Shown here in pieces: positions 24,072 through 32,144 of a stretch of 32,801 nt of DNA. Source of the stretch: MAG-120531 sp029242825. Its GTDB lineage: Bacteria > Bacteroidota > Bacteroidia > Flavobacteriales > Flavobacteriaceae. The notes under the pieces are model-generated. The model was not told the DNA's origin and ran no database searches. It worked only from the letters and a program-made list of their open reading frames with translations. The position numbers and the translations under genes are program-made. Where the stretch lies: contig JAQWTF010000089.1 of NCBI GenBank assembly GCA_029242825.1, forward strand, positions 1 to 32,801. The letters are read 5' to 3'. The number at the start of each line of letters is the position of its first letter. The stretch's first letter is position 1.

Positions 24072-24121
24072 GGTAAAAAAAGAATAGCGTTTGCTTTTGA
24101 ACATTCATTTTGGTTTAAAAA

Positions 24122-25678
24122 CTAAACATTTTTAACAGATTCGTTTTTCAAGCGTTTTATTTTAACAATTTCATAGAAAAGAAACCCCAATACTATTAGG
24201 TATTCTAAGGCAATGACGCCCAGATTTTCCTTAAAGTTTGGATCTGAGTAGGTTACATAACTCAAAAAGACCATTCCACTCCAGAGGTAGGCATACTTTA
24301 ATGGGGTGAAAATGGCGAGTATGACTCCAAAACAAAGGTACCAAGGATGTACCGTGGTGGCAACCAATAAATGTCCTGTAAACATGAATAGCATACTGTT
24401 TATGGAACCCTGCACCACTTTTGGGTATTCCTTGAAATAGGGATCTACGATATTTTTTAATTGCACACTAAGCGCGCGGTGGGGAGTATTTATTAAGCCA
24501 GTTATTTTTTTCCATTGCCATATAAAAACAGCTAAAGCCACTCCCATCATTAAAAAAGGTAAGATTTTTCCATAGGTCAAAATACTTCTGTAGGCCGAAT
24601 GGCCGTTTTCCATGGCAATGAATTTGACCACATTGTAAAAGGAGGCATTAAACTCAAAGTTATTAAACCATAAGCCAATGGTTTCCATATAAGAATTCCA
24701 AAATCCCTCTTCTAAAAGCGGCCCCCAGAAAATCCCTGCGCATAGCACTATCCAGCCGCCTAAAATAAGCGTTTTTCTAATTCCCAAAGGCAATAATAGG
24801 AAGGGAAGAAATAAGATGGGAATGAGTTTGGTCATAATGGAAAGCGCTATGAGGCATCCGCCTAGAAAAAGCCATACCGCTTGCTGCTGTTTGTGTTTAG
24901 TCTTATACGACTTTGTTTCAGCTAAACTGGCCATGTACACTGAGCGAGGTTTTGAGTGATTTTGTAGTTTTATCAGTGCCCAGATGCCCCCTAGAAAAAA
25001 GGCAATCATCACCCCTTCCAGGTGAAGATTGCCGCTGAGTTCTAAAATCACTAAAGGATTTAAAAAGTAATAAAAAACCTTCCATTGTGGCTTTCCTAGA
25101 AAGGCTAATATGCGGCTACTCAACCCTACAATACAGAGGTCTGCCAATAGAACAATTACTTTAAAAACTAAAATGGATTTTGGAATGGAATCTCCGCCCA
25201 CATAGGCGGCCAATCCATAGATGTACTGACTAATAGGCGGGTAATTGGAATAGTGCTTTTGGCTCAATTCCCCCATTTTGTTAAAGATATAGTCGGCATT
25301 GGGCACCAAATGGCCTACGGTTCCAATAATGTCTTTTGGGAGGTGAATGTAGGGGTTTATTTGATGGATGAGTAAATGCCCATCCCAGATATACCTATAA
25401 AAATCTTGAGATAGTTCAGGTGTTCCAGCAAACAGTAATAAACGGTATACAATCCCAGCCACTAAAAGCATGCGAAAAATAAGCGTGTTTCCTTTGGAGG
25501 TGAAATGTGCAGTGGTGCGTCTTAATACTTGGTATGATAAGGCAAAAAGTGCAGCGGCTAAACCAATGAGTTTTACCGAGTCTGTCCTGTCTAAATCATA
25601 GCCAAAACTCCAATAAAACAACCCTATGATTAACAGGAATGATAGGGGGTATACATAAAGCTTTAAAAAAGAGTACAT
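24122..25678 (-). CDS. Polytopic GT-C-type glycosyltransferase, mannosyltransferase-like
   Basis: The 518-residue integral membrane protein has about 12 hydrophobic helices. It resembles polyprenol-phosphate-sugar-dependent GT-C enzymes of the GT87/MptB kind. The first extracytoplasmic loop carries SQDFYRYIWDGHLLIHQINPY, with the acidic and aromatic residues typical of this fold. It would transfer a hexose (mannose or glucose) from a lipid-phosphate carrier to a glycan on the outer face of the inner membrane. It is the last gene of a three-gene glycosyltransferase operon, 2 bases after the GT2 gene. The GT2 of the DPM type in the same operon could supply its lipid-linked donor. Sugar and acceptor are not identifiable from sequence. 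Confidence 0.75.
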   Translation of the reverse strand: MYSFLKLYVYPLSFLLIIGLFYWSFGYDLDRTDSVKLIGLAAALFALSYQVLRRTTAHFTSKGNTLIFRMLLVAGIVYRLLLFAGTPELSQDFYRYIWDGHLLIHQINPYIHLPKDIIGTVGHLVPNADYIFNKMGELSQKHYSNYPPISQYIYGLAAYVGGDSIPKSILVFKVIVLLADLCIVGLSSRILAFLGKPQWKVFYYFLNPLVILELSGNLHLEGVMIAFFLGGIWALIKLQNHSKPRSVYMASLAETKSYKTKHKQQQAVWLFLGGCLIALSIMTKLIPILFLPFLLLPLGIRKTLILGGWIVLCAGIFWGPLLEEGFWNSYMETIGLWFNNFEFNASFYNVVKFIAMENGHSAYRSILTYGKILPFLMMGVALAVFIWQWKKITGLINTPHRALSVQLKNIVDPYFKEYPKVVQGSINSMLFMFTGHLLVATTVHPWYLCFGVILAIFTPLKYAYLWSGMVFLSYVTYSDPNFKENLGVIALEYLIVLGFLFYEIVKIKRLKNESVKNV

Positions 25679-25680
25679 GC

Positions 25681-27165
25681 CTATATTTTAGCGCTTAAGG
25701 ACTTGAAAAATACAAATCCAAAGCCTAAAAACAGCATAAAATGAAAAGGAAATAACCCAAAATCGTTCAAGGGAACAGCAATGTACATCCCGTAAAAGAA
25801 ATAGCACATAAGCAATCCTTCCAAAATTACATTGGGAGAAATCTTCTTGGATAAGTATTGGTTGCCCTTCCAAGAGTCTTTAATGGAATTAATATTGAAT
25901 TTTGGGGTTCTCACAAATTCAGAACGTTTCCCTCTATGACCCTCCAAAACTGCGAGTGAGTTGTGAAGCGAGAATCCAAGGGCTACCGTAAAGAAGGTAA
26001 AGAATAAGCCAATGTATTGTAAGAAGTGCTCTATTCCTTTGCCTTGAATATTTTTATAGGTAAACCAATAGCAAACAAAAAGTATGATGGTACTGACAAT
26101 GAAAAAGCTAGTGACTTCAAATACCCACGCCAATTCAGGGAAGGTACTTTTTATAAACATCATTGGAATACTGAGTACGCCCACTAAAAAAACACATAAG
26201 AACATAGAAGAGTTCAATAGGTGCATGACCCCATGGAATTTGGTTTTCCCACTTAAATGAGGGGCGCGCAATACCTTGCCCACCGATTTTCTGAAATTTT
26301 CTGCCCCCCCTTTATTCCATCTAAATTGTTGGGAACGAGCAGCGCTTATGACTACAGGTAATTCAGCAGGAGTCTCTACTTCTTCTAAATATTTAAATCG
26401 CCAATTTTTTAATTGGGCCCTATAAGAGAGATCGAGGTCTTCAGTTAAAGTGTCTCCTTCCCAGTTTCCAGCGTCCAGGATGCATTCCTTTCTCCAAATC
26501 CCAGCGGTACCATTGAAATTAATAAAATGTCCTTGGGCATTTCTTCCCACCTGTTCTAAGGTAAAATGAGCATCTAATGCAAAGGCTTGAATTCTGGTCA
26601 ATATGGAGTAATCTCTATTGATGTGCCCCCATCTGGTTTGTACTACCCCAATGTCTTCACTTCCAAAGTGTGGGACTGTTTGTAGCAACCAGTCTTTTTG
26701 TGGCAAGAAATCTGCGTCAAATATAGCAATGAGACTACCTTTTGCTATGGCAAGCCCTTCTTTAAGTGCACCCGCTTTATACCCTTCTCTATTGGTTCTT
26801 CTCACATGCACAATGTCTAAGCCTTTGTCTTGAAGCCCTTTAATGAGCGAGGCTGTTTTTTCTACAGATGCGTCAGTAGAGTCGTCTAGGACTTGAATTT
26901 CCAGACGGTCCTTAGGATATTCCATGAAGGCTATGTTTTCAAGCAAACGCTCCACCACATAGGCTTCGTTATAAATAGGCAGTTGAATGGTCACATATGG
27001 CACCAATTCTTTTTTGCTCAAATCTATCAAGGGGTCATGGGTACCCTTTTTTTTGTGTTTTAAGTAGTTAAATAGCAAATTGAGTTGTGCTAAACTGTAA
27101 AAAAATACCAACAGTAAAGCGAGTGTGTATAGGGAAATAATAAGATAGGCTAGCGGGTATTCCAT
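25681..27165 (-). CDS. Membrane GT2 processive glycosyltransferase, cellulose synthase-like
   Basis: The 494-residue protein has one N-terminal helix, a cytoplasmic GT2 catalytic domain at about residues 45-290, and four or so C-terminal helices. The processive GT2 motifs are all present: LDDSTD, DADF, TEDLDLSYR and QQFRWNKG (the Q-x-x-R-W class). This architecture is shared by cellulose, glucomannan (CslA) and other beta-glycan synthases, so it probably polymerises a beta-linked hexan and moves it across the inner membrane. No PilZ domain is evident. It lies 1 base after the DPM-type GT2 and 2 bases before the GT-C gene. A GH113 (beta-mannanase-type) gene is 4 kb away, which makes a mannan-like product an attractive guess but no more. 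Confidence 0.85.
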   Translation of the reverse strand: MEYPLAYLIISLYTLALLLVFFYSLAQLNLLFNYLKHKKKGTHDPLIDLSKKELVPYVTIQLPIYNEAYVVERLLENIAFMEYPKDRLEIQVLDDSTDASVEKTASLIKGLQDKGLDIVHVRRTNREGYKAGALKEGLAIAKGSLIAIFDADFLPQKDWLLQTVPHFGSEDIGVVQTRWGHINRDYSILTRIQAFALDAHFTLEQVGRNAQGHFINFNGTAGIWRKECILDAGNWEGDTLTEDLDLSYRAQLKNWRFKYLEEVETPAELPVVISAARSQQFRWNKGGAENFRKSVGKVLRAPHLSGKTKFHGVMHLLNSSMFLCVFLVGVLSIPMMFIKSTFPELAWVFEVTSFFIVSTIILFVCYWFTYKNIQGKGIEHFLQYIGLFFTFFTVALGFSLHNSLAVLEGHRGKRSEFVRTPKFNINSIKDSWKGNQYLSKKISPNVILEGLLMCYFFYGMYIAVPLNDFGLFPFHFMLFLGFGFVFFKSLSAKI

Positions 27166-27166
27166 A

Positions 27167-27862
27167 TTACTTGAAACTGTATTTAAAAATCCAACCCAGG
27201 ATCTTTACGCCGGCAAATATAGTGCCTTTTACAGTTCCTGACACCTTAGAGACCCCAATTCTTTTCTTATATTTCACCCCTATTTCTTTGTATTTTAAGT
27301 GGTTGCGAAGTGCTTTTAGTTGCATTTCTACGGTCCAACCGTAGGTGGTGTCAGACATATTCATGTCTAGTAATCGCTTGTATTTTATGGCTCTGAAAGG
27401 CCCTAAGTCTGTAAATTTAGCTCCAAAAAAGAGCTTCATGAGTGTACAAGCTAAGGCGTTTCCAAATACTTGTTGCGGTGTCATACTCCCTACTTCTCTT
27501 AGTGCTTTTTGGCGCGCACCGACTACAAAGTCAAGGTCTTCTTCTATAATAGGCGCTACTAGATCCAATAGCTCTTCTGGGTAATCTGAATAATCGCCAT
27601 CTAAAAAAACGATAATGTCTGGGGGTACTTCCAATCCAGCCACATAGTCCATTCCTTTTAGACAGGCATGTCCATAGCCCATTTGGTTTTCTGTGAGGAC
27701 GGTAGCACCTGCTTTTTTAGCTACCGCTGCCGTCTCATCTGTAGAGCGATTGTTCACCACAATGACTTCACTGACCACAGATGGTATTTCCGCGATTACC
27801 AAACCAATAGACTGGGCCTCGTTATAGGCAGGAATAATCACGATAATTTTAGGAGAAGTCAT
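27167..27862 (-). CDS. GT2 family transferase of the dolichol/polyprenol-phosphate mannose (glucose) synthase type
   Basis: The 231-residue protein is a GT2 with IIVIIPAYNEAQSIGLVI at the N-terminus, VNNRSTDETA and the FLDGDYSDYPEEL block whose DxD binds the metal and nucleotide sugar. It lacks the C-terminal membrane helices of larger DPG synthases, having only a weak hydrophobic tail. It would load a hexose onto polyprenyl phosphate at the cytoplasmic face. As first gene of the operon, with a -7 element about 105 bases upstream, it may make the donor for the GT-C enzyme encoded two genes later. Confidence 0.85.
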   Translation of the reverse strand: MTSPKIIVIIPAYNEAQSIGLVIAEIPSVVSEVIVVNNRSTDETAAVAKKAGATVLTENQMGYGHACLKGMDYVAGLEVPPDIIVFLDGDYSDYPEELLDLVAPIIEEDLDFVVGARQKALREVGSMTPQQVFGNALACTLMKLFFGAKFTDLGPFRAIKYKRLLDMNMSDTTYGWTVEMQLKALRNHLKYKEIGVKYKKRIGVSKVSGTVKGTIFAGVKILGWIFKYSFK

Positions 27863-27965
27863 GGGTTAAAAGTGTTTGCTCGGGGCTAAATTACTACAAT
27901 TTTATATTTATCGAATAGGAAGTAACTACTAGAAAAAACACCTATGATTTTATTGGTTTTTGGGT

Positions 27966-27973
27966 CCAAAAGT
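27966..27973 (-). promoter_or_regulatory. -7 promoter element for the glycosyltransferase operon
   Basis: TACTTTTG on the minus strand fully matches TAnnTTTG, about 104 bases before the first GT start. A TTG occurs 13 bases upstream of it, shorter than the usual 19-base spacing. The rest of the 196-base gap is AT-rich without other clear elements. Confidence 0.4.
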
Positions 27974-28058
27974 ATCATGAGTGAACCCAAGCATTTTTGC
28001 CTCTGCAGTAATAAAACATAAGGGACTTTAAAATGAGGTTCTTTAAATATTAGACGTT

Positions 28059-29675
28059 TTATTTTTTATGGAGCAAATCAATGAGCGAAACATCGTTCCC
28101 CAGTAGAATCTCTGTTGGATTAATTTTCCCTTCCTCAGGTCCTTGCTCTAGCTTGAGAACGCCTCTAGGACACACCGCCGAGCAAACTCCACAACCCACA
28201 CAACTAGAGCGCACAATATTTTCTCCTTTTTGAGCATAGGCTCTTACATCTATACCCATTTCACAATAGGTGCTGCAGTTTCCACAAGAAATACATTGCC
28301 CTCCATTGGTGGTAATTCTAAACCTAGATTTAAAACGCTGCACAAAGCCTAAGTAAGCCGCTAACGGGCAACCAAAACGACACCACACCCTGTTGCCAAA
28401 AATAGGATAGAATCCAGTGCCAATAACACCGGCAAAAATAGCCCCTATTAAAAAACTGTAGGTGTTTTGAATAGACTGTGTACGAATGCCCAATAGGCTG
28501 GAATGACCCGTAAAAAAACTATACAGTGTAGCGGCTGTCATGAGCACCGCAAAGACCAATACCCCATGCACCAACCATCTTTCTACTTTCCAGGAAAAAA
28601 GAGACTTACTGGAATGTTGTCTGTAAGGATCTCCCAAGGTTTCTGCCAAACCACCGCAACCGCAAACCCATGAGCAGTACCATCTTTTTCCAAAAAAGTA
28701 TACCATAACTGGGACCACTACAAGGGTCAGTACAATTCCCCAAACCAAGATAAATAATCCAAGCCCTCCGGAGTCTATGAGTTTGTTGAGGTTCCAGCTA
28801 AAAAAGAAGTCATAATCCAAAGGGAAGGCATTCTTAAAATCGGTCGCAGGGAGTTGTAAGCGGGTCATGATTTCGGGAATGAGAAAGGCAAAAACAATCT
28901 GAAAAAACAGTACAGAGGTTGTTCTCAAAAGCTGATAATTCACATGCCTATATTTAATGTACATCCTTATAGCCATGACCACCATAACCACACAATACAT
29001 AAATCCATACACAAACCAATGGCTTGCAGGGCCACCATTCAAAGCATAAGAAATGGGGTCCAATAAGAGCGTCCAGTGAATGGCGTAATGAGGTGCAAAG
29101 TAAAGCAGCAAATAAAAACTGACTAAATAAGCAAACACCCCCCAGGCAATAAGCCCTCTGCTGGTGCTACTCTGCTTATAAATACCATTGTTTTTAATTC
29201 CTTTAGACCCTTCAGTAATCACTTGAGGGGCTATAAATAGAAGGGCACCTAAAACACCTAGTCCAAAACTTAGCCAGAAAAATAACAGGCTGTTTTCTGC
29301 GACCAGGCCTTTGGCCGACGCCTTTCCCAAAACAAACGTCAAGTCCTTTGGAGCGCTGTATATCACATACCCATAGGCTTCCTTTCTTTCCGCTTTGGTG
29401 GCCCCTTTCTTTTTTGCAGCCGCCCTATGTGCGTCGTTAGTGCTTTCAACAACCACTGACAAAGCAGTTTTAAGCGCGCTTATGCTTTTAAATGAGCGGT
29501 TTGTGAGGGTCTCCATAGCACTGGATTCAAACACCTTAGACGTAATTCCCTTTTCTTCCATCAGGGCAGTGAGCTGTGCTTTGTTCGGGCTAAAATAACC
29601 CACAAAAACAGTGCTGCTGAAGGTGAAAAGCCCTACTAAAAACAATACAATCCCTAATTGTTGAATACGTCTCAT
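28059..29675 (-). CDS. Membrane-bound 4Fe-4S polyferredoxin (NapH/NosR/CcoG-like)
   Basis: The 538-residue protein has an N-terminal helix, an extracytoplasmic region at about 30-120, then several membrane helices. Cysteine motifs follow those of NapH/NosR-type proteins: YCSWVCGCGG and CRFGCPLAAYLG at helix ends. Two ferredoxin-like clusters come next (CISCGNCSTYCEMG and CVGCGVCSAVCPRG). The first motif has CGCGG in place of the usual CPxG. It probably carries electrons between a cytoplasmic or quinone donor and an extracytoplasmic acceptor. It overlaps the upstream FAD oxidoreductase by 4 bases, so that flavoenzyme is a plausible partner. The terminal acceptor is unknown. Confidence 0.85.
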   Translation of the reverse strand: MRRIQQLGIVLFLVGLFTFSSTVFVGYFSPNKAQLTALMEEKGITSKVFESSAMETLTNRSFKSISALKTALSVVVESTNDAHRAAAKKKGATKAERKEAYGYVIYSAPKDLTFVLGKASAKGLVAENSLLFFWLSFGLGVLGALLFIAPQVITEGSKGIKNNGIYKQSSTSRGLIAWGVFAYLVSFYLLLYFAPHYAIHWTLLLDPISYALNGGPASHWFVYGFMYCVVMVVMAIRMYIKYRHVNYQLLRTTSVLFFQIVFAFLIPEIMTRLQLPATDFKNAFPLDYDFFFSWNLNKLIDSGGLGLFILVWGIVLTLVVVPVMVYFFGKRWYCSWVCGCGGLAETLGDPYRQHSSKSLFSWKVERWLVHGVLVFAVLMTAATLYSFFTGHSSLLGIRTQSIQNTYSFLIGAIFAGVIGTGFYPIFGNRVWCRFGCPLAAYLGFVQRFKSRFRITTNGGQCISCGNCSTYCEMGIDVRAYAQKGENIVRSSCVGCGVCSAVCPRGVLKLEQGPEEGKINPTEILLGNDVSLIDLLHKK

Positions 29676-31030
29676 AGACTTTTTTTAAAAGGGTTTAAAA
29701 TTCGAGACCAATTTTTTTTCAAAGGCTGTATCGCTTTGCCGAACGTTTTTTGATAGGTGTTCAAGAGCTCAGGGAGTTGATTTTTAGTGAATTCTGGATC
29801 AAAAAGTGCATCGGCCCAACGGGCCAAAACATATTCAAGTGTCCTTTGCTCTGTGAGCCAGCCATCCAACACCACATGTCTGAGCCGCATGCCAAAACTG
29901 TTTACCCCTAATAAGACCTGGCTGTCTTTGTGGTAGGCCAGGCTTAGTGCTATATTTTCTGAGGGATGCTGCCAATGAAAATGCTGCTCGTGCGCCGGTT
30001 TTCTGCGGTCCGAATTGACCCATCCGTAAGTTTGGTATTCCACCTCAAAAAATTTGGCGGAATTAAACCAATGGCCTGGTTTATAGGCGGTTTTATTTCC
30101 ACATATGGTTTGCGCGAGAGTTTCGCCCATCATTCTTCCCGTGTACCAGACGGCTTCAATGGGCTTTCTTTGCCCACTTAGCTCCGTTTGCTGTGCACAG
30201 TCTCCAATAGCATAAATACCTTCGATATTTGTTTCTAAGTACTTGTTTACAAGGACACCCTTGTCGGTATGGATAGGGCTGTTTTTTATAAAATCTATAT
30301 TGGGTTGTACTCCTGTTGCTATACCCACAAGATCACAATCTATCTGTTCGTTGTGGTTTGTTATGATTGATTTTACCCTACCGTTGCTGCCTCCAACAAC
30401 CTCTTTGAGTTCGGTGTTTAGCCTTAGGTCAATCCCTTTAGATAGGATGTGTTCGTTGAGTAATTGGGCGTTTTTTGTAGGCAATACCCCTTCCCAGAAA
30501 TTTTGATCCCGCACTAAAAAAGTCACTGGGATGTGCCTGCTGTGTAACATTTCTGCCAATTCAATTCCGATCAGTCCACCGCCCACCACTACGGCTCTTT
30601 TACAGACTTTCGCATTTGGGGCGTTGGCTTCTAAAAGCTCCAAATCTCCTTTGTGATACAGGCCTTGAACCCCTTTTAATTCTTGACCGGGCCATTGGAA
30701 GAATGTTGGTTTAGACCCAGTAGCAATAATGAGTTTGTCGTAGGGGATAGGATCTAAGGATTTTAATTGTAGTAATTTGTTTTCAGTGTCTATTTGGGTC
30801 ACATGGTCTTGGATGAGATCTATTCGATTCTTTTTCCAAAACCAATCTTCATAGGGTTTGGTGTGTTCAAAGGTCATATGTCCCATATAGACGTACATAA
30901 GCGCTGTTCGAGAAAAGAAATGAGGGCTCTCGGAAGAAATAACCCTAATGGCAGCATCGGAATTTTTACGAATATGCCTGGCGGCTGTAATTCCAGCGAT
31001 TCCATTTCCTATAATGACTACTCGTTCCAT
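29672..31030 (-). CDS. NAD(P)H/FAD-dependent pyridine nucleotide-disulfide-type oxidoreductase
   Basis: The 452-residue cytoplasmic flavoprotein has an FAD loop VVIIGNGIAGITAARH at residues 4-19, an NAD(P) loop AVVVGGGLIGIELAEML near residue 147, and the C-terminal FAD motif GIYAIGDCAQ. No redox-active CxxxxC is seen, so it fits the ferredoxin/rubredoxin/nitrite-reductase-type reductase branch rather than the disulfide reductases. It would pass electrons from NAD(P)H to a protein partner, most likely the Fe-S membrane protein encoded with a 4-base overlap downstream. The C-terminal 100 residues are an unusual extension of unknown role. It is divergent from the GH113-like gene. Confidence 0.85.
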   Translation of the reverse strand: MERVVIIGNGIAGITAARHIRKNSDAAIRVISSESPHFFSRTALMYVYMGHMTFEHTKPYEDWFWKKNRIDLIQDHVTQIDTENKLLQLKSLDPIPYDKLIIATGSKPTFFQWPGQELKGVQGLYHKGDLELLEANAPNAKVCKRAVVVGGGLIGIELAEMLHSRHIPVTFLVRDQNFWEGVLPTKNAQLLNEHILSKGIDLRLNTELKEVVGGSNGRVKSIITNHNEQIDCDLVGIATGVQPNIDFIKNSPIHTDKGVLVNKYLETNIEGIYAIGDCAQQTELSGQRKPIEAVWYTGRMMGETLAQTICGNKTAYKPGHWFNSAKFFEVEYQTYGWVNSDRRKPAHEQHFHWQHPSENIALSLAYHKDSQVLLGVNSFGMRLRHVVLDGWLTEQRTLEYVLARWADALFDPEFTKNQLPELLNTYQKTFGKAIQPLKKNWSRILNPFKKSL

Positions 31031-31124
31031 ATGTGCGGTATCCCTGAATTAAATTTTAAGGGTTCAATCTGTTGTTGTTCGCCAATTGTTCCTGTAAATA
31101 TCCTACTTTTAAAATAAAAAAACC

Positions 31125-32135
31125 ATGAAACGCTCCCGAATCCTACTTTTTGTATGTGTTGTTTTTGAAGTGGGGTTTTTATATGCCCAACCAAAAATAA
31201 ATGGACTCAGTTTTGTGTCTTCTGGAGACAAAGCAACAGCTGTTCATGTGACCCAATTTAAAGGGGTGCAGGCCAATTGGGCAGCCCTAATGCCTTTTGC
31301 CATGATGCGCTCCACAGCATCTCCTGAGCTCAATTACGATCCTGATCGGCAGTGGTACGGAGAGACTGAAGCAGGTATTCAACATTATTACGAGACCCTG
31401 AGTGAAGGGGGCATTCAAATGATGTTAAAACCCCAAATATGGATTCGAAAGGGTGCATTCACGGGACATATTAAAATGAGCACTGCAGCAGACTGGGTGC
31501 TTTTTGAAAAACAATACCGCTCCTTTATCTTGCGTTTTGCGCGTTTGGCACAACAATTAAATATCCCTATTTTCTGCATAGGCACAGAGCTCAAGGCTTT
31601 TGTTCGTGCTAGGCCCGCTTTTTGGAAAGCGCTCATTGAAGAGATCAGAGCCGTGTATAAAGGGAAGCTCACCTATGCCGCCAATTGGGACGAGTACGAG
31701 GAGACTTTTTTTTGGGACGCTTTAGACTTTGTAGGTATTGACGCTTACTTTCCTTTGTCAGAAGAGAGAGACCCCTCCTATGAAACCTTGGTTCAGGCTT
31801 GGCAGCCCCATTTCAAGAAAATACAGGGATTGGCTTTGAGCTGCGATAAAAAAGTATTGTTTACTGAGTTTGGCTACAGAAGTGTAGATTACTTAGGGGC
31901 CAAACCCTGGCTAGTAGACAAAAATAAAGAAGCGGTTAATTTAAGGGCTCAATCTAGGGCCATTCAGGCGATTATAGACACCTTCTGGTCACAGCATTGG
32001 TTTCAAGGCGGGTTTATTTGGAAATGGTTTATGTATTTAGAAGGGGTTGGTGGCCCTGAAAACAATCGATTTACCCCACAAAATAAGCCAGCAGAAAAGA
32101 CCCTAAGGTCTCTGTATGGTCAGTATTCGAATTAA
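31125..32135 (+). CDS. Secreted glycoside hydrolase, GH113 (beta-mannanase)-like
   Basis: The 336-residue protein has a signal peptide ending LYAQ (about residue 22) and a TIM-barrel glycosidase of GH113 type. Glu155 in FCIGTELKAF should be the acid/base and Glu248 in VLFTEFGYRS the nucleophile, at the ends of strands 4 and 7 as in clan GH-A. The family retains anomeric configuration and includes beta-1,4-mannanases. The mature enzyme would act in the periplasm or outside. No PUL genes adjoin it; the nearest carbohydrate genes are the glycosyltransferase operon, so it may edit a self-made polysaccharide. Its stop is 9 bases from that of the convergent phosphorylase gene. Confidence 0.82.
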   Translation: MKRSRILLFVCVVFEVGFLYAQPKINGLSFVSSGDKATAVHVTQFKGVQANWAALMPFAMMRSTASPELNYDPDRQWYGETEAGIQHYYETLSEGGIQMMLKPQIWIRKGAFTGHIKMSTAADWVLFEKQYRSFILRFARLAQQLNIPIFCIGTELKAFVRARPAFWKALIEEIRAVYKGKLTYAANWDEYEETFFWDALDFVGIDAYFPLSEERDPSYETLVQAWQPHFKKIQGLALSCDKKVLFTEFGYRSVDYLGAKPWLVDKNKEAVNLRAQSRAIQAIIDTFWSQHWFQGGFIWKWFMYLEGVGGPENNRFTPQNKPAEKTLRSLYGQYSN

Positions 32136-32144
32136 TTTTAAACA

